Assembly: GCF_006094275.1 (NCBI RefSeq)
Contig: NZ_CP034412.1
Span: 1,364,001 to 1,428,000, forward strand
Direction of reading: 5' to 3'
DNA length: 64,000 nt
Source of the DNA: Glutamicibacter creatinolyticus
GTDB lineage: Bacteria > Actinomycetota > Actinomycetes > Actinomycetales > Micrococcaceae
A program made the translations under genes and the position numbers. Shown piece after piece: positions 35,897-45,145 of this stretch (positions are counted from its first letter, which is position 1; each line of letters starts with the position of its first letter). The notes under the pieces are model-generated. The model had not been told where the DNA came from and ran no database searches. It saw nothing but the letters and a program-made list of their open reading frames with translations.

Positions 35897-37014
35897 GTGA
35901 GGCCAAGGAAACCAAACCGCGAGTCCTGCTTCTGATGGGCGGCCAGTCCTCCGAACACCCGGTCTCCTGTGTCACGGCTGCCGGCGTCATGCATGCCATT
36001 GATGCGGAACAGTTCGAGGTCATTCCGGTGGGAATCACCCGCAAGGGTGCCTGGACACTCGTCGAAGAGGATCCGCGCGACTGGTCGCTGACCGGCAGCG
36101 ACCTGCCCGAGATCACCAGTGTGAGCACCGCCGTGGCGCTTTCGAGCAACGGCGTGGAAACCAGGCTGATCGCCCGGAACGGGGACACGGTCGAGGATCT
36201 GGGCAAGGTCGACGTGGTCTTCCCACTCCTGCATGGACCTTTTGGCGAGGACGGCTCCATTCAGGGCCTGCTGGAAATCAGCGGAGTGCCCTATGTCGGT
36301 TCCGGCATCGCAGCCAGCGCTGTCGGCATGGATAAGCACTTCATGAAGGTCATTTTCGAGGCAGCAGGGTTTAACGTGGGGCCCTACGTTGTCATTGGTA
36401 ACAAGGAATGGCAGCGCGAGCCACAGGCTTGCCTCGATAAGTGTGATGTCCTGGACTACCCGTTATTCGTCAAACCCGCTCGTGCTGGTTCCTCTGTTGG
36501 TATCACGAAGGTTGATTCCAAGGATGGACTGGCGGCCGCGATTGACTTTGCTCGCGCCGAGGACCCCAAGGTCATCGTTGAGCAGGGCATTGAAGGTCGT
36601 GAAATCGAGTGTGGCGTGCTGGAGGGCAACGGCGCTAACGTTGCACGTGCTTCACTGCCCGGCGAGATTGCGGTGGAAAGCCCGGATAACGCCTTCTATG
36701 ATTTCCAAGCCAAATACGTCAACGGCGCTGCGGCAAAACTGACCTGCCCGGCGGTGCTCAGCGATGAAGCCACTGCCGCCATTCGTGACCTGGCGGTCAA
36801 GGCATTCGACGCCGTCAACGCGGAAGGACTCTCTCGGGTTGACTTCTTCTACACCCCGGAAGGGGAGTGGATCATCAATGAAATCAACACCATGCCCGGA
36901 TTTACTCCGTCGAGTATGTACCCACACATGTGGCAAAAGACCGGCATTGAGTACCCGGAGTTGATTCATCGACTGATTGATCTGGCGTTGGAACGTACGA
37001 CTGGACTGCGCTAA
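35893..37014 (+). CDS. ddl: D-alanine-D-alanine ligase
   Basis: 373 residues; the ATG overlaps the gpsA stop, so translation is probably coupled. It joins two D-Ala with ATP for the peptidoglycan stem peptide. It is an ATP-grasp enzyme: LLMGGQSSEHPVSCVTAAGV at the N-terminus, VFPLLHGPFGEDGSIQGLLE, FVKPARAGSSVGITKVDSKD, and INEINTMPGFTPSSMYPHMW with the metal-binding Glu and Asn. Length is normal for the DdlA type. It ends the murA-plsC-gpsA-ddl operon at a strong shared terminator. Confidence 0.95.
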   Translation: MSEAKETKPRVLLLMGGQSSEHPVSCVTAAGVMHAIDAEQFEVIPVGITRKGAWTLVEEDPRDWSLTGSDLPEITSVSTAVALSSNGVETRLIARNGDTVEDLGKVDVVFPLLHGPFGEDGSIQGLLEISGVPYVGSGIAASAVGMDKHFMKVIFEAAGFNVGPYVVIGNKEWQREPQACLDKCDVLDYPLFVKPARAGSSVGITKVDSKDGLAAAIDFARAEDPKVIVEQGIEGREIECGVLEGNGANVARASLPGEIAVESPDNAFYDFQAKYVNGAAAKLTCPAVLSDEATAAIRDLAVKAFDAVNAEGLSRVDFFYTPEGEWIINEINTMPGFTPSSMYPHMWQKTGIEYPELIHRLIDLALERTTGLR

Positions 37015-37028
37015 GGCGTGATTTACTG

Positions 37029-37072
37029 CCAATAGGCAGCACCCGGTATGCCGGGTGCTGCCTATTGGTTCG
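37029..37072. terminator. Bidirectional terminator between ddl and the DUF3515 gene
   Basis: A perfect 18-bp stem (37029-37046 with 37051-37068) with a TATG loop in a convergent gap. The T run on either side is short. Confidence 0.8.
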
Positions 37073-37077
37073 TGTTC

Positions 37078-37593
37078 CTACATGTTGTCTAGGGCCTTGT
37101 CGTACGAGACGCATTTACGCTCGGCAGGGATCTTGCTTGCAGCATCAGCCAGAGAAGCCGTGACAGTGCTCGAGGGAATTTCTTGAGGATCTAAGAGAAT
37201 CTCCGTGGCCGGGCTCCGTCCATAGGTGGTCAGTGTCCACACCCCGTCGTCTCCCTCCCGAGCAATCCAGTCAACCCCGTTGACCGAGACGCAGGGGTCC
37301 GGAGTGGGGCCGGGCACCTGGACGCCGCACCGTAGCACCACTTGAGCAGGATCTCCCCACGCCGCAGTAGCCTGAGAACTGGTCGGGCGCTTTTCAACGT
37401 CACCCATGACTTCCGGGAGGACTACCATCATGTCGGCGCAGCGAGGATTCGCGGCATCTGGTGCGGCTTCAACGTTCAGCACAGCTTGGCACCCCGTCAA
37501 AAGTGTGACGGCGGCCATGGAGCCAGCAACCAAGCCTGCGCGTTTACTGAATCTTGAGACTCGACTTGATAACGGTTTGCGAAGAAAACTCAT
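37078..37593 (-). CDS. DUF3515-family lipoprotein
   Basis: 171 residues from the ATG at 37593; the open frame reaches 37668 but the extra N-terminus does not look like a signal. The N-terminus is basic, followed by a hydrophobic stretch and the lipobox LLTGC at about residues 30-34, so it should be a membrane-anchored lipoprotein. The rest carries DUF3515 features: PRCADMMVVLPEVM, TAAWGDP and LRCGVQVPGPTPDPC with paired cysteines. The function is unknown. Its place next to ddl is common in related actinobacteria. Confidence 0.82.
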   Translation of the reverse strand: MSFLRKPLSSRVSRFSKRAGLVAGSMAAVTLLTGCQAVLNVEAAPDAANPRCADMMVVLPEVMGDVEKRPTSSQATAAWGDPAQVVLRCGVQVPGPTPDPCVSVNGVDWIAREGDDGVWTLTTYGRSPATEILLDPQEIPSSTVTASLADAASKIPAERKCVSYDKALDNM

Positions 37594-37668
37594 TTTGGCC
37601 ACCTTATTAGCGTACCTGTCATTTCTGATAGCTAAGATGTAGTGAGTTAAAAGTGTGAAAGGTTGCAT

Positions 37669-38724
37669 ATGTCTGAACCAACTGCAGCGGTGGAAGAGAC
37701 TAAACGTCCACGGCGAAAGAAACGTCGGGGACTAGGTGTCCTCATTACTGTCTTGGCACTTGTTGTCATAGCGGCAATCGTCGCCGGTCTCTATGTTTGG
37801 AACTTGGGACGCACTTTCGACGAAAACTCGCAGCGTCTGCCCGACGCATTTCCGGCAGAGGAAACGCGCCCGGAGGTGAAAGAGGAATCCAAGGACGCAG
37901 TAAATATTCTGCTTTTGGGCAGCGACACTCGCGAACAACGCGCTGACGGGGACGATGACGAGGGGTTCGGCACTCTGCCCAACGGTGGTCGGTCTGACAC
38001 CATGATGTTGGTCCACATTCCGGAGAACCGTGAAAATGTGTATGTCACCTCCATCATGCGCGATACGTGGCTGGACATTCCCGGCGTTGGAACCGCCAAG
38101 ATCAACCGTGCGTTTGCCAGCGGGGGAGTTCCCAAGGCCGTCGAAACGCTGGAAAACCTCTTCGGGGTGAGAATCAACCATGTTGCTTCGATCGACTTTG
38201 AAGGATTCAAGGGGTTGACCGACGCTCTGGGCGGCGTCACTATCAACAACCCGATCGCCTTCCGTCAGTCGATCACCAACGGGATGTATTTCCCGGCAGG
38301 AACCCAGACACTGGATGGCGAACAGGCCCTCGCATTCGTCCGGGAACGCAAGTCGTTCCCTGGCAGCGATTATCAACGCGTGAAAAATCAGCAGCTGTTC
38401 GTGAAGGCGATGTTGGGACAAATCATGTCACGGGAGACGCTGACGAATCCCGGAAAGGTTTCGGATGTTATTTCAGAGATCTCTCCCTTCATTGCGGTCG
38501 ATGACTCGCTGAATTCTGCGGCCGTGGCTAAGCTTTCGACCGGTATGCTGGATGTGCGTCCCTCCGATATGACCTTCTTTACGCTTCCGAATAAGGGACC
38601 GGGACGGTCGGCAGACGGGCAATCCATTGTCATTCCTGACATGGAGGTCATCGACAAGTTCGGTAAGGCGTTACAAGACGATAAGGTCGATGAATTCGTG
38701 GCGTCGACAGACTTGTCACGGTGA
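37669..38724 (+). CDS. LCP (LytR-CpsA-Psr) family wall-polymer ligase
   Basis: 351 residues from the ATG at 37669 with AAAGG 8 bases upstream. A basic N-terminus and one transmembrane helix (about 22-44) place the catalytic domain outside. The LCP domain includes ILLLGSDTREQR, GGRSDTMMLVHIPENRE, SIMRDTWLDIPG with the conserved Arg and Asp, ALGGVTINNPI and FVRERKSFPGSDYQRVKNQQ. LCP enzymes move undecaprenyl-linked polymers onto peptidoglycan. A paralogue is encoded at 46174 within the polymer island, so each may serve a different polymer. Divergent from the lipoprotein gene; the DAK2 gene follows. Confidence 0.92.
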   Translation: MSEPTAAVEETKRPRRKKRRGLGVLITVLALVVIAAIVAGLYVWNLGRTFDENSQRLPDAFPAEETRPEVKEESKDAVNILLLGSDTREQRADGDDDEGFGTLPNGGRSDTMMLVHIPENRENVYVTSIMRDTWLDIPGVGTAKINRAFASGGVPKAVETLENLFGVRINHVASIDFEGFKGLTDALGGVTINNPIAFRQSITNGMYFPAGTQTLDGEQALAFVRERKSFPGSDYQRVKNQQLFVKAMLGQIMSRETLTNPGKVSDVISEISPFIAVDDSLNSAAVAKLSTGMLDVRPSDMTFFTLPNKGPGRSADGQSIVIPDMEVIDKFGKALQDDKVDEFVASTDLSR

Positions 38725-38744
38725 TGCAGAAAGATTGATTCCCC

Positions 38745-39707
38745 ATGAGCCAAAAACTCGATACCTCCGGACGAGCCATCACCCAATGGCTGGAACGGAG
38801 CGTTAAGAGTCTAGGCAATCACTCGGATCGGCTCAACGCGATTAACGTCTTTCCGGTCGCGGACGGTGACACAGGCAGCAACCTGTATCTCACCGCCCGC
38901 GCCGGGCATGATGCCGTGAGTGAGCTGGACAGCCCGGACGTGGGTGGATATCTGGAAATAGCCGCCCGCGCCGCCATGGAGTCTGCGCGTGGCAACTCCG
39001 GAACATTGCTTGCCGTCTTCCTCAGCGGTTTGGCTGAGCCGCTGATCGGCGCTGACCGTCTCACCGCGCCCGGGTTGGCGGCAGGCCTGGAACGAGCAAA
39101 GGTGCGGGCATGGTCCGCTCTCAGCGACCCTGTAGACGGAACCATGCTTTCGGTAATCAACGCTGCCGCCTTGGCGGCGAGCAGCACCGTAATGCACCTG
39201 AAGCATGACCCGGAAAGCCGAGCAGCCCTGGACGAACTGCTGACACAAGTCGCCCAGGCCTCCCGGCTGGCTGTCCAGGGAACAGAAAATGAACTGCCGA
39301 GCCTGGCGGAAGCCGGCGTTGTGGATGCCGGCGCTGTCGGCATGTTGATCATCATTGATGAATTGTGCGCCGCAGTGCGCGGCACGGACGCGCAGTTTGA
39401 ATTCTATGAAACCTTCCACGGATACAACATCCAAGACCCGCACGTCCATCTTTCGGTTGACAACGCCGAAGGGGTGGAGGTGATGTGCACCGTCACCTTG
39501 GATGCACTCGGTGCCGCTACTTTGCGCGGGCAATTGGATTCCATTGGTGATTCGGTGATCATGTCACCGGTGAACCAGCGGGGCGAGGCGTTCCGCTGGC
39601 GCGTACACGTGCACGTCCCCGAACCCGAAGAGGCATTGGCCCTGATTCGCCAGTATGCCGAGCCGGTCAACCTTAGTATCACCGACCTATGCCACCACGA
39701 TGCCTGA
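38745..39707 (+). CDS. DAK2-domain protein (dihydroxyacetone-kinase-like / FakA-like, short form)
   Basis: 320 residues. The N-terminal ~200 residues are a DhaL/DAK2 nucleotide-binding domain: INVFPVADGDTGSNLYLTAR with the Mg-ATP aspartates, and SARGNSGTLLAVFLSGLAEP. A smaller C-terminal part resembles the middle domain of the fatty-acid kinase FakA. The DegV-like third domain of full-length FakA is absent, so the partner or substrate may differ. It lies directly before recG, with which it shares a few bases, as in many Gram-positive genomes. Acyl phosphorylation is a guess from the family. Confidence 0.8.
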   Translation: MSQKLDTSGRAITQWLERSVKSLGNHSDRLNAINVFPVADGDTGSNLYLTARAGHDAVSELDSPDVGGYLEIAARAAMESARGNSGTLLAVFLSGLAEPLIGADRLTAPGLAAGLERAKVRAWSALSDPVDGTMLSVINAAALAASSTVMHLKHDPESRAALDELLTQVAQASRLAVQGTENELPSLAEAGVVDAGAVGMLIIIDELCAAVRGTDAQFEFYETFHGYNIQDPHVHLSVDNAEGVEVMCTVTLDALGAATLRGQLDSIGDSVIMSPVNQRGEAFRWRVHVHVPEPEEALALIRQYAEPVNLSITDLCHHDA

Positions 39708-41886
39708 AATGACGCGCAGCTCCCTGCTTGAAGCTCCTTTGGCTACCGTTGTTGGGGGCAATAATGCCAAACAGCTGCAGAAGGCCTTCGGCTATGAAAC
39801 AGTCGGTGAGTTTTTAGCACACTTTCCGCGACGCTATGTCGAAGTCGGGGAACTGACCCCGATTTCGGAGCTTCCCTACGACGAACACGTCACCATTGTT
39901 GCCCGCGTGGTAAACACCAGCCAGCGCAAAATGCACTCCCGACGGGGATTCATCTTTGAGGTGACCGTCAGCGATGAGCTCGACGCCAACGGTCAGCAAC
40001 TGCGGATGACATTCTTCAACGGATATCAGGCCCGCAACGAACTCCAGCACGATACCGTGGCAATGTTCTCCGGCAAGGTCAGCTGGTATCAGGACCACCT
40101 GCAGCTCAGCCAGCCGGAGTACGCGATCCTAGATGAGGCGGCCGAAGCCGACCCACGACCCATCCCGATCTACCCGGCATCAGCCAAAATGCCGAATAAG
40201 AAGATCCGTGATCTGATGCAGCTCGTACTTGACCGTCTATCGCCCGAGGATGTACCGGAATTCATCCCACAGAACCTATTGGAGTCGCGCGGCTACGCCA
40301 ACCGCTTCCAAGCCCTGCTGGAACGGCATCAGCCCCAGGAGATCCGTGACGGGTACCGGGCACGCAACCGCTTCGCTTATGAGGAAGCGCTGCTCTTGCT
40401 GTTGTCCTTAGCCGAGCGCAGCAGCGAGGTCAGCCAGCAGCGGGCCACACCCCGTCCACCCAAAGCCGCAGGAATCGGTGCCCGCTTTGATGCGAACCTG
40501 CCCTTCCAACTGACCGACGAGCAGATCACCGTGGGGAGGGAAATCAGCGACGACCTGCAAAAAGCGCACCCCATGCACCGACTGCTGCAGGGCGAAGTTG
40601 GCTCCGGAAAGACGTTGGTGGCCCTGCGAGCCATCCTCCAGGTCATTGATGCCGGGGGACAGGCAGCACTGCTGGCCCCGACCGAAGTCTTGGCGACCCA
40701 GCATTACGAATCAATCCGGAGCATGCTCGGACCCCTGACTGATCCTGGCCTCTTCGGTCAGGCTGAAGGCACCGGTGTTGCCCTATTGACCGGCTCGGCT
40801 AAAACTGCGCAACGCCGACAGGCTCTGCTGGGGATTGCCAGTGGCGAAACCGGGCTCATCATCGGTACCCACGCGTTGCTGGGAGAGCAGGTTCAGTTCG
40901 CGGACCTCGGGCTGGTCGTAGTTGATGAGCAACACCGCTTCGGGGTTGAGCAGCGGGACACGCTGCGCGCCAAGGGCAACGGCTCGGTCCCGCATACCCT
41001 GGTAATGACCGCGACCCCGATACCCCGCACTGTCGCCATGACGGTGTTCGGGGATTTGGAAATCTCCACCATCCGGCGAATGCCCTTTGGGAGGGCACCC
41101 ATCACCACGCACCTGGTACCGCTGCAACTGCCCGGGTATCAGCAACGCCTGTTTCACCGGATCGCCGAGGAAGTGTCCAAGGGGCACCAGGTGTATGTAG
41201 TATGCCCTCGTATTTCCGACACTCGCGGTGAGAGCGGCGTGCCCACGGTATCTGCGACTGCGGGCGACAGGGAACCAATGAGCGTCGAGGCCATGCATGA
41301 GCTGATGCACTCCATCCCGCTCTTCGACCAGGTGCGCGTGGAGTCGCTCCATTCCCAATTGCACGCCGAGGACAAGCACGCAATCATGGAAGAATTTGCT
41401 GCCGGGGAGATTGATGTGCTGATTTCCACGACGGTCATTGAAGTCGGTGTTGACGTTCATAACGCGACGTTGATGGTCATCGTTGATGCAGAAAATTTTG
41501 GCATCTCCCAGCTCCACCAGCTGCGCGGTCGAGTAGGCCGCGGTGGCTTGCCCGGCACCTGTTTGCTCACCACGTGGCTGGACGCGGATCACCCCTCGGT
41601 GAACCGGCTGCGCACCGTGGTGGGAAGTATTGACGGGTTCGAACTTGCCGAAGCGGATCTGGCCGAACGCAAGGAAGGTAACATCCTCGGAGTCCAGCAG
41701 TCGGGCAGCCGTTCATCGCTAAAAGTGCTCAGCGTGATGAAGGACCGGAACATCATCGAACGGGCGCGCGATGATGTGGCGCTATTGACGAGATCGGGAA
41801 CATGGAAGACTGATTTTCCGCGTCTTGCCACGACCCTTGCTTCCTGGGTGGATGACTCCACCCGCGAATTCCTCGAAAAGAACTAA
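39700..41886 (+). CDS. recG: ATP-dependent DNA helicase RecG
   Basis: 728 residues from the ATG at 39700, which overlaps the DAK2 stop by 8 bp; the open frame starts at 39655, which would overlap much more. RecG regresses stalled replication forks and processes branched DNA. The N-terminal wedge/OB region has VGEFLAHFPRRYVEVGELTP. Motor motifs are LLQGEVGSGKTLVALRAIL (Walker A), VVVDEQHRFGVEQRD (the RecG-type DEQH box), VMTATPIPRTVAMTVFGDLE and, near the C-terminus, QLHQLRGRVGRG. Length fits the family. rsmD follows by 36 bp. Confidence 0.94.
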   Translation: MPEMTRSSLLEAPLATVVGGNNAKQLQKAFGYETVGEFLAHFPRRYVEVGELTPISELPYDEHVTIVARVVNTSQRKMHSRRGFIFEVTVSDELDANGQQLRMTFFNGYQARNELQHDTVAMFSGKVSWYQDHLQLSQPEYAILDEAAEADPRPIPIYPASAKMPNKKIRDLMQLVLDRLSPEDVPEFIPQNLLESRGYANRFQALLERHQPQEIRDGYRARNRFAYEEALLLLLSLAERSSEVSQQRATPRPPKAAGIGARFDANLPFQLTDEQITVGREISDDLQKAHPMHRLLQGEVGSGKTLVALRAILQVIDAGGQAALLAPTEVLATQHYESIRSMLGPLTDPGLFGQAEGTGVALLTGSAKTAQRRQALLGIASGETGLIIGTHALLGEQVQFADLGLVVVDEQHRFGVEQRDTLRAKGNGSVPHTLVMTATPIPRTVAMTVFGDLEISTIRRMPFGRAPITTHLVPLQLPGYQQRLFHRIAEEVSKGHQVYVVCPRISDTRGESGVPTVSATAGDREPMSVEAMHELMHSIPLFDQVRVESLHSQLHAEDKHAIMEEFAAGEIDVLISTTVIEVGVDVHNATLMVIVDAENFGISQLHQLRGRVGRGGLPGTCLLTTWLDADHPSVNRLRTVVGSIDGFELAEADLAERKEGNILGVQQSGSRSSLKVLSVMKDRNIIERARDDVALLTRSGTWKTDFPRLATTLASWVDDSTREFLEKN

Positions 41887-41922
41887 AGTGACGTTTTTGA
41901 CCCATTCAGGGAAGGGCACATC

Positions 41923-42507
41923 ATGAGCCGCATCATTGCAGGGGCCGCCGGTGGAATCAGCCTCAAGTCTGTTCCCGGGAACGCGACCCGGCCCACAACC
42001 GACCGGGTTAAGGAGGCCTTGTTCTCACGCCTGGAAAGCTGGGATGTCTTGCAGTCCTCGCGCGTATTGGATCTGTTCGCCGGCTCCGGGGCATTGGGCT
42101 GCGAGGCAGCCAGCCGCGGGGCTCGCAACGTCCTCCTGGTTGAAAAAGCGCCCAAGGCAGCGGTGGTGTGTCAGCAAAACGCCGGAACCATTAACCGCGT
42201 CCTAAAAGCCGAAACCATTCACGTGCACCGAGGCAGTGTCGATACGGTGCTGGAAGGTTTCTTTGATAACCAAACCGGGAATCCTAGCCGCACCTTTGAC
42301 CTAGTGTTCTTGGACCCACCGTATCCCTTGACGGATGACGAACTGGCGCAGACCTTGCAGAAAGTCACCCGAGTTTTGGCTGATGATGCAACCGTAGTGG
42401 TAGAGCGATCGAGCCGTTCTTCTGCGCCTCGGTGGCCCGAGGCGCTAGCGCCCTTAGCCGATAAAAAATACGGGGAGACCCATCTATGGTTTGCCGAACC
42501 GATCTAG
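41923..42507 (+). CDS. rsmD: 16S rRNA (guanine966-N2)-methyltransferase
   Basis: 194 residues from ATG. It methylates G966 of 16S rRNA with SAM. The N-terminal RIIAGAAGG and RPTTDRVKEALFSRLESWD are typical, with the SAM-binding VLDLFAGSGALGCEAASRGA near residue 46 and the catalytic DPPY in LVFLDPPYPL. The recG-rsmD-coaD order of many bacteria is broken here by two minus-strand genes. Its 3' end overlaps the convergent spermidine-synthase-like gene by 24 bp. Confidence 0.93.
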   Translation: MSRIIAGAAGGISLKSVPGNATRPTTDRVKEALFSRLESWDVLQSSRVLDLFAGSGALGCEAASRGARNVLLVEKAPKAAVVCQQNAGTINRVLKAETIHVHRGSVDTVLEGFFDNQTGNPSRTFDLVFLDPPYPLTDDELAQTLQKVTRVLADDATVVVERSSRSSAPRWPEALAPLADKKYGETHLWFAEPI

Positions 42508-43266
42508 GTCGGTTCCACTGAGTACTTCCGAAGGATGAGGCCCCGCAGCCTTCCATTCCTCGACGGTGGAGGAATTCACCGACCGATTTGTGGCGCTAAG
42601 TACGAGGTTTCCTGGATATCTCCGGCTGAACATTTCGGTCGGGGCGCTGACGGCAACGAAGTTGAAATTGGCTCGCGCGGCCGCAACCTGACTGTCCGTG
42701 AAGCGCAGCGGTGGGTCATCTCCGATGTTGACGAACAGTACGCCACAGGGGGAGAGGCAGGAAGCCAACAGCCCATAGTAGTCCGGGGTGGTGAGATGTT
42801 CGGGGGCGTCCGGTCCGCTGAAGATGTCCAGGACGATGACCTCGTAGGTCTCGTTAGCCAACTCTGAAGTCAACACGTTGCGCGCATCTGCGGTGATCGT
42901 GTTTAGCTGTGTTCCTGCCGGCAGGGGCAATTCGCGAAGGACGAAGTCCACAAGTTCTCGTTCGAGGTCCACGGCGACTTGTGTGCTGCCCGGGTACTGT
43001 TGTCCCGCCCACCGTGCCAGAGTCAGGGCACCCGCTCCCAAATGCAACAAACGAAGAGGCCCGGCTGTTGGATGGAGGACTTTCACGTGGTTGGCAATAC
43101 GAGCCAGGTACTCGTAGGCGATCTTGCTCGGGTGATCCATGTTGACATGAGACTGCGGGGCATCACCGATGGAGAGCACCTTGGCGCCGGCAATCAATGG
43201 ATCCGTCTCGATAACGGCATGGGCTTGACGGATACTCAGCCACTGGGAGGGATGATGTGCTGCCAC
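42484..43266 (-). CDS. Spermidine-synthase-like SAM-dependent methyltransferase-fold protein
   Basis: 260 residues, GTG start. A Rossmann methyltransferase-like core of the SpeE family is seen: LLHLGAGALTLARWAGQQYP near residue 72, AVDLERELVDFVLRELPLP, NTITADARNVL and EVIVLDIFSGPDAPEHLTT. It lacks the full spermidine-synthase N-terminal beta domain, so it may not make polyamines; actinobacteria have many such short homologues of unknown reaction. It begins 3 bp after the aminotransferase gene and probably shares its mRNA. Confidence 0.75.
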   Translation of the reverse strand: MAAHHPSQWLSIRQAHAVIETDPLIAGAKVLSIGDAPQSHVNMDHPSKIAYEYLARIANHVKVLHPTAGPLRLLHLGAGALTLARWAGQQYPGSTQVAVDLERELVDFVLRELPLPAGTQLNTITADARNVLTSELANETYEVIVLDIFSGPDAPEHLTTPDYYGLLASCLSPCGVLFVNIGDDPPLRFTDSQVAAARANFNFVAVSAPTEMFSRRYPGNLVLSATNRSVNSSTVEEWKAAGPHPSEVLSGTDLDRFGKP

Positions 43267-43269
43267 AAC

Positions 43270-44475
43270 TCAACCCAGTTTTGTTTGCAGCGAATTCAAG
43301 CGCTCAATAGCCAACTGAAGCACTTCAGGACGTTTGCAGAACGCGAAGCGCAACAACGTCGAGCTACGTTCATCATGGGTGTTCTTGCAGAACACCGAGA
43401 GTGGAATGGCAGCCACGCCCGCTCTCTCGGGCAGGAGACGGGCGGTATTTACCGCGTCCGATAATCCAAGCGGTGCAATGTCCGTTACGAGGAAGTAGGT
43501 GCCCTGGGGACGCAGGACCGTCATACCCGCAGCTTCCAGGCCATCGGCCAGCTGCTCCATCCGAGCAGCTAGACCTGAAGCGAAATCAGCGAAGTAGCTG
43601 GCGGGCAGTTGCAAGGCTTGGGCAACCGCTTGCTGAAATGCTGGCCCTGAAGAGTAAGTCAAAAATTGTTTGACTGTCCTGACAGCATCGATGAGGTGCT
43701 CAGGGCCGGTGACCCAGCCAACCTTCCACCCCGTGAAAGAGAAGGTCTTGCCTGCCGAGGAGATGGTGATGCTTCGTTCAAATCCTCCGGGGAGGGAAGC
43801 AATGGGGGTATGGGCGACCCCAAAGGTCAGGTGTTCATAGACTTCATCCGAAATGACCAGACAGTCATGCCGGTGGGCCAATTCGATAATGCGTTGTAGA
43901 ACGTTGGGACTGAAGACGGCGCCGGTGGGATTGTGGGGGTTATTGAGGATGATCAATCGTGTGCGGTCGTTGATCACGGATGCTAGCTCATCCAGATCGG
44001 GTTGGAAATCAGGCTGGCGCAGCGGCACGACGCGGTGAACTCCATTAGCCAACCCAATCGTGGCCCCGTACGAGTCATAGAAGGGCTCGAAAGTGACCAC
44101 TTCGTCGCCGGGTTCCGTAAAGGCAAGGACGGAAGCCGCGATGGCTTCCGTCGCACCAGTAGTTATTACCACCTGGTTTCCGGGATCCACCGCGAGACCG
44201 TAGAACCGGTGCTGGTGCTCGGCAACTGCTTCACGCAATGCTGGAACACCACCACCCGGAGCGTACTGATTCGCACCGTCCGCGATTGCTTGGATGGCGA
44301 TGTCGCGGATTTCTTGCGGGCCCTCGGTATCGGGGAAACCCTGACCGAGGTTAACCGCCCCATGTTTGGATGCAAGCGCGGTGATCTCTTCAAAAATGGT
44401 GCGGCCCATCTGGCCACGGGCATCAACCAGATTCGCGCCAAGGGCGGTTCGCAACCATGGGCTAGGTGTCGTCAT
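43270..44475 (-). CDS. PLP-dependent aminotransferase, class I/II
   Basis: 401 residues from the ATG at 44475; GTG 44511 and ATG 44484 are also in frame and no start has a strong ribosome-binding site. Fold type I features: VNLGQGFPDTEGP near the N-terminus, ITTGATEAIAASVLAF, ILNNPHNPTGAVF, VISDEVYEHLTF with the PLP-binding Asp and Tyr, and SSAGKTFSFTGWKVGW with the Schiff-base Lys. It resembles the YbdL/kynurenine aminotransferase group and actinobacterial DapC-like enzymes. The amino donor and acceptor cannot be fixed from sequence. Divergent from coaD. Confidence 0.87.
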   Translation of the reverse strand: MTTPSPWLRTALGANLVDARGQMGRTIFEEITALASKHGAVNLGQGFPDTEGPQEIRDIAIQAIADGANQYAPGGGVPALREAVAEHQHRFYGLAVDPGNQVVITTGATEAIAASVLAFTEPGDEVVTFEPFYDSYGATIGLANGVHRVVPLRQPDFQPDLDELASVINDRTRLIILNNPHNPTGAVFSPNVLQRIIELAHRHDCLVISDEVYEHLTFGVAHTPIASLPGGFERSITISSAGKTFSFTGWKVGWVTGPEHLIDAVRTVKQFLTYSSGPAFQQAVAQALQLPASYFADFASGLAARMEQLADGLEAAGMTVLRPQGTYFLVTDIAPLGLSDAVNTARLLPERAGVAAIPLSVFCKNTHDERSSTLLRFAFCKRPEVLQLAIERLNSLQTKLG

Positions 44476-44590
44476 GGGAACCATTATGCGCGGCTCTGGA
44501 ACGGAATTCACACTTGTCGCGTCTTGTCTTGTTACACGCCACTAACTGAGGCTTCGGCGTTGCCTGCCGGATTCTTGATAGATTCAGACT

Positions 44591-45061
44591 ATGCGTCGAG
44601 CCGTCTGCCCCGGATCTTTTGATCCCATCCATAATGGTCATGTAGAGATCATCGCGCGTGCCGCGAGTCTTTTTGACGAGGTAATCGTTGCCGTCTCGAC
44701 GAATTATTCTAAGAAATACCTGTTCAGTGAGGAAGAACGCGTGGCCATGGTCGACGAGACTCTCGGTGGCCTGAGAGGGGTATCTGCGATGCCTATGGGC
44801 AACGGTTTGCTTGCCGATTTCTGTAAAGAACATGGAGCGGAGGCCATAGTCAAAGGGCTGCGCAGCACTGTTGACTACGCGTACGAAATCCCGATGGCAA
44901 CGATGAACCGGCACCTGACCGGAGTTGAAACGGTCTTCCTGCAGGCGGACACCCGGTATACCCATTTATCTTCCTCATTGCTCAAGGAAGTCTCGGCGTT
45001 GGGTGGAAACGTTTCAGAGTATTTTCCCCGAGCAGTTATGAAGCGGATTGCAAAGCTCTGA
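44591..45061 (+). CDS. coaD: Pantetheine-phosphate adenylyltransferase
   Basis: 156 residues from ATG. It makes dephospho-CoA from 4'-phosphopantetheine and ATP, the penultimate CoA step. The nucleotidyltransferase motif is VCPGSFDPIHNGHVEIIARA, with GLRSTVDYAYEIPMATMNRH and HLSSSLLKEVSALGG further on. In many actinobacteria coaD is followed by yceD-rpmF-rnc; here yceD is 16 kb away, and the polymer island starts 85 bp after the coaD stop. Confidence 0.95.
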   Translation: MRRAVCPGSFDPIHNGHVEIIARAASLFDEVIVAVSTNYSKKYLFSEEERVAMVDETLGGLRGVSAMPMGNGLLADFCKEHGAEAIVKGLRSTVDYAYEIPMATMNRHLTGVETVFLQADTRYTHLSSSLLKEVSALGGNVSEYFPRAVMKRIAKL

Positions 45062-45145
45062 GTCTCCCGCAGCGTCTGGGAGCGGCAAACGCACAGGCTG
45101 CTATATTGCAGTTTCATCAACTAACAGATTGGTAGGTCTCATAGT

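Noticed and set aside
39655-39699. recG start at 39655
   Set aside because: It would overlap the DAK2 gene by 53 bp and adds 15 residues with no family match; 39700 fits better.
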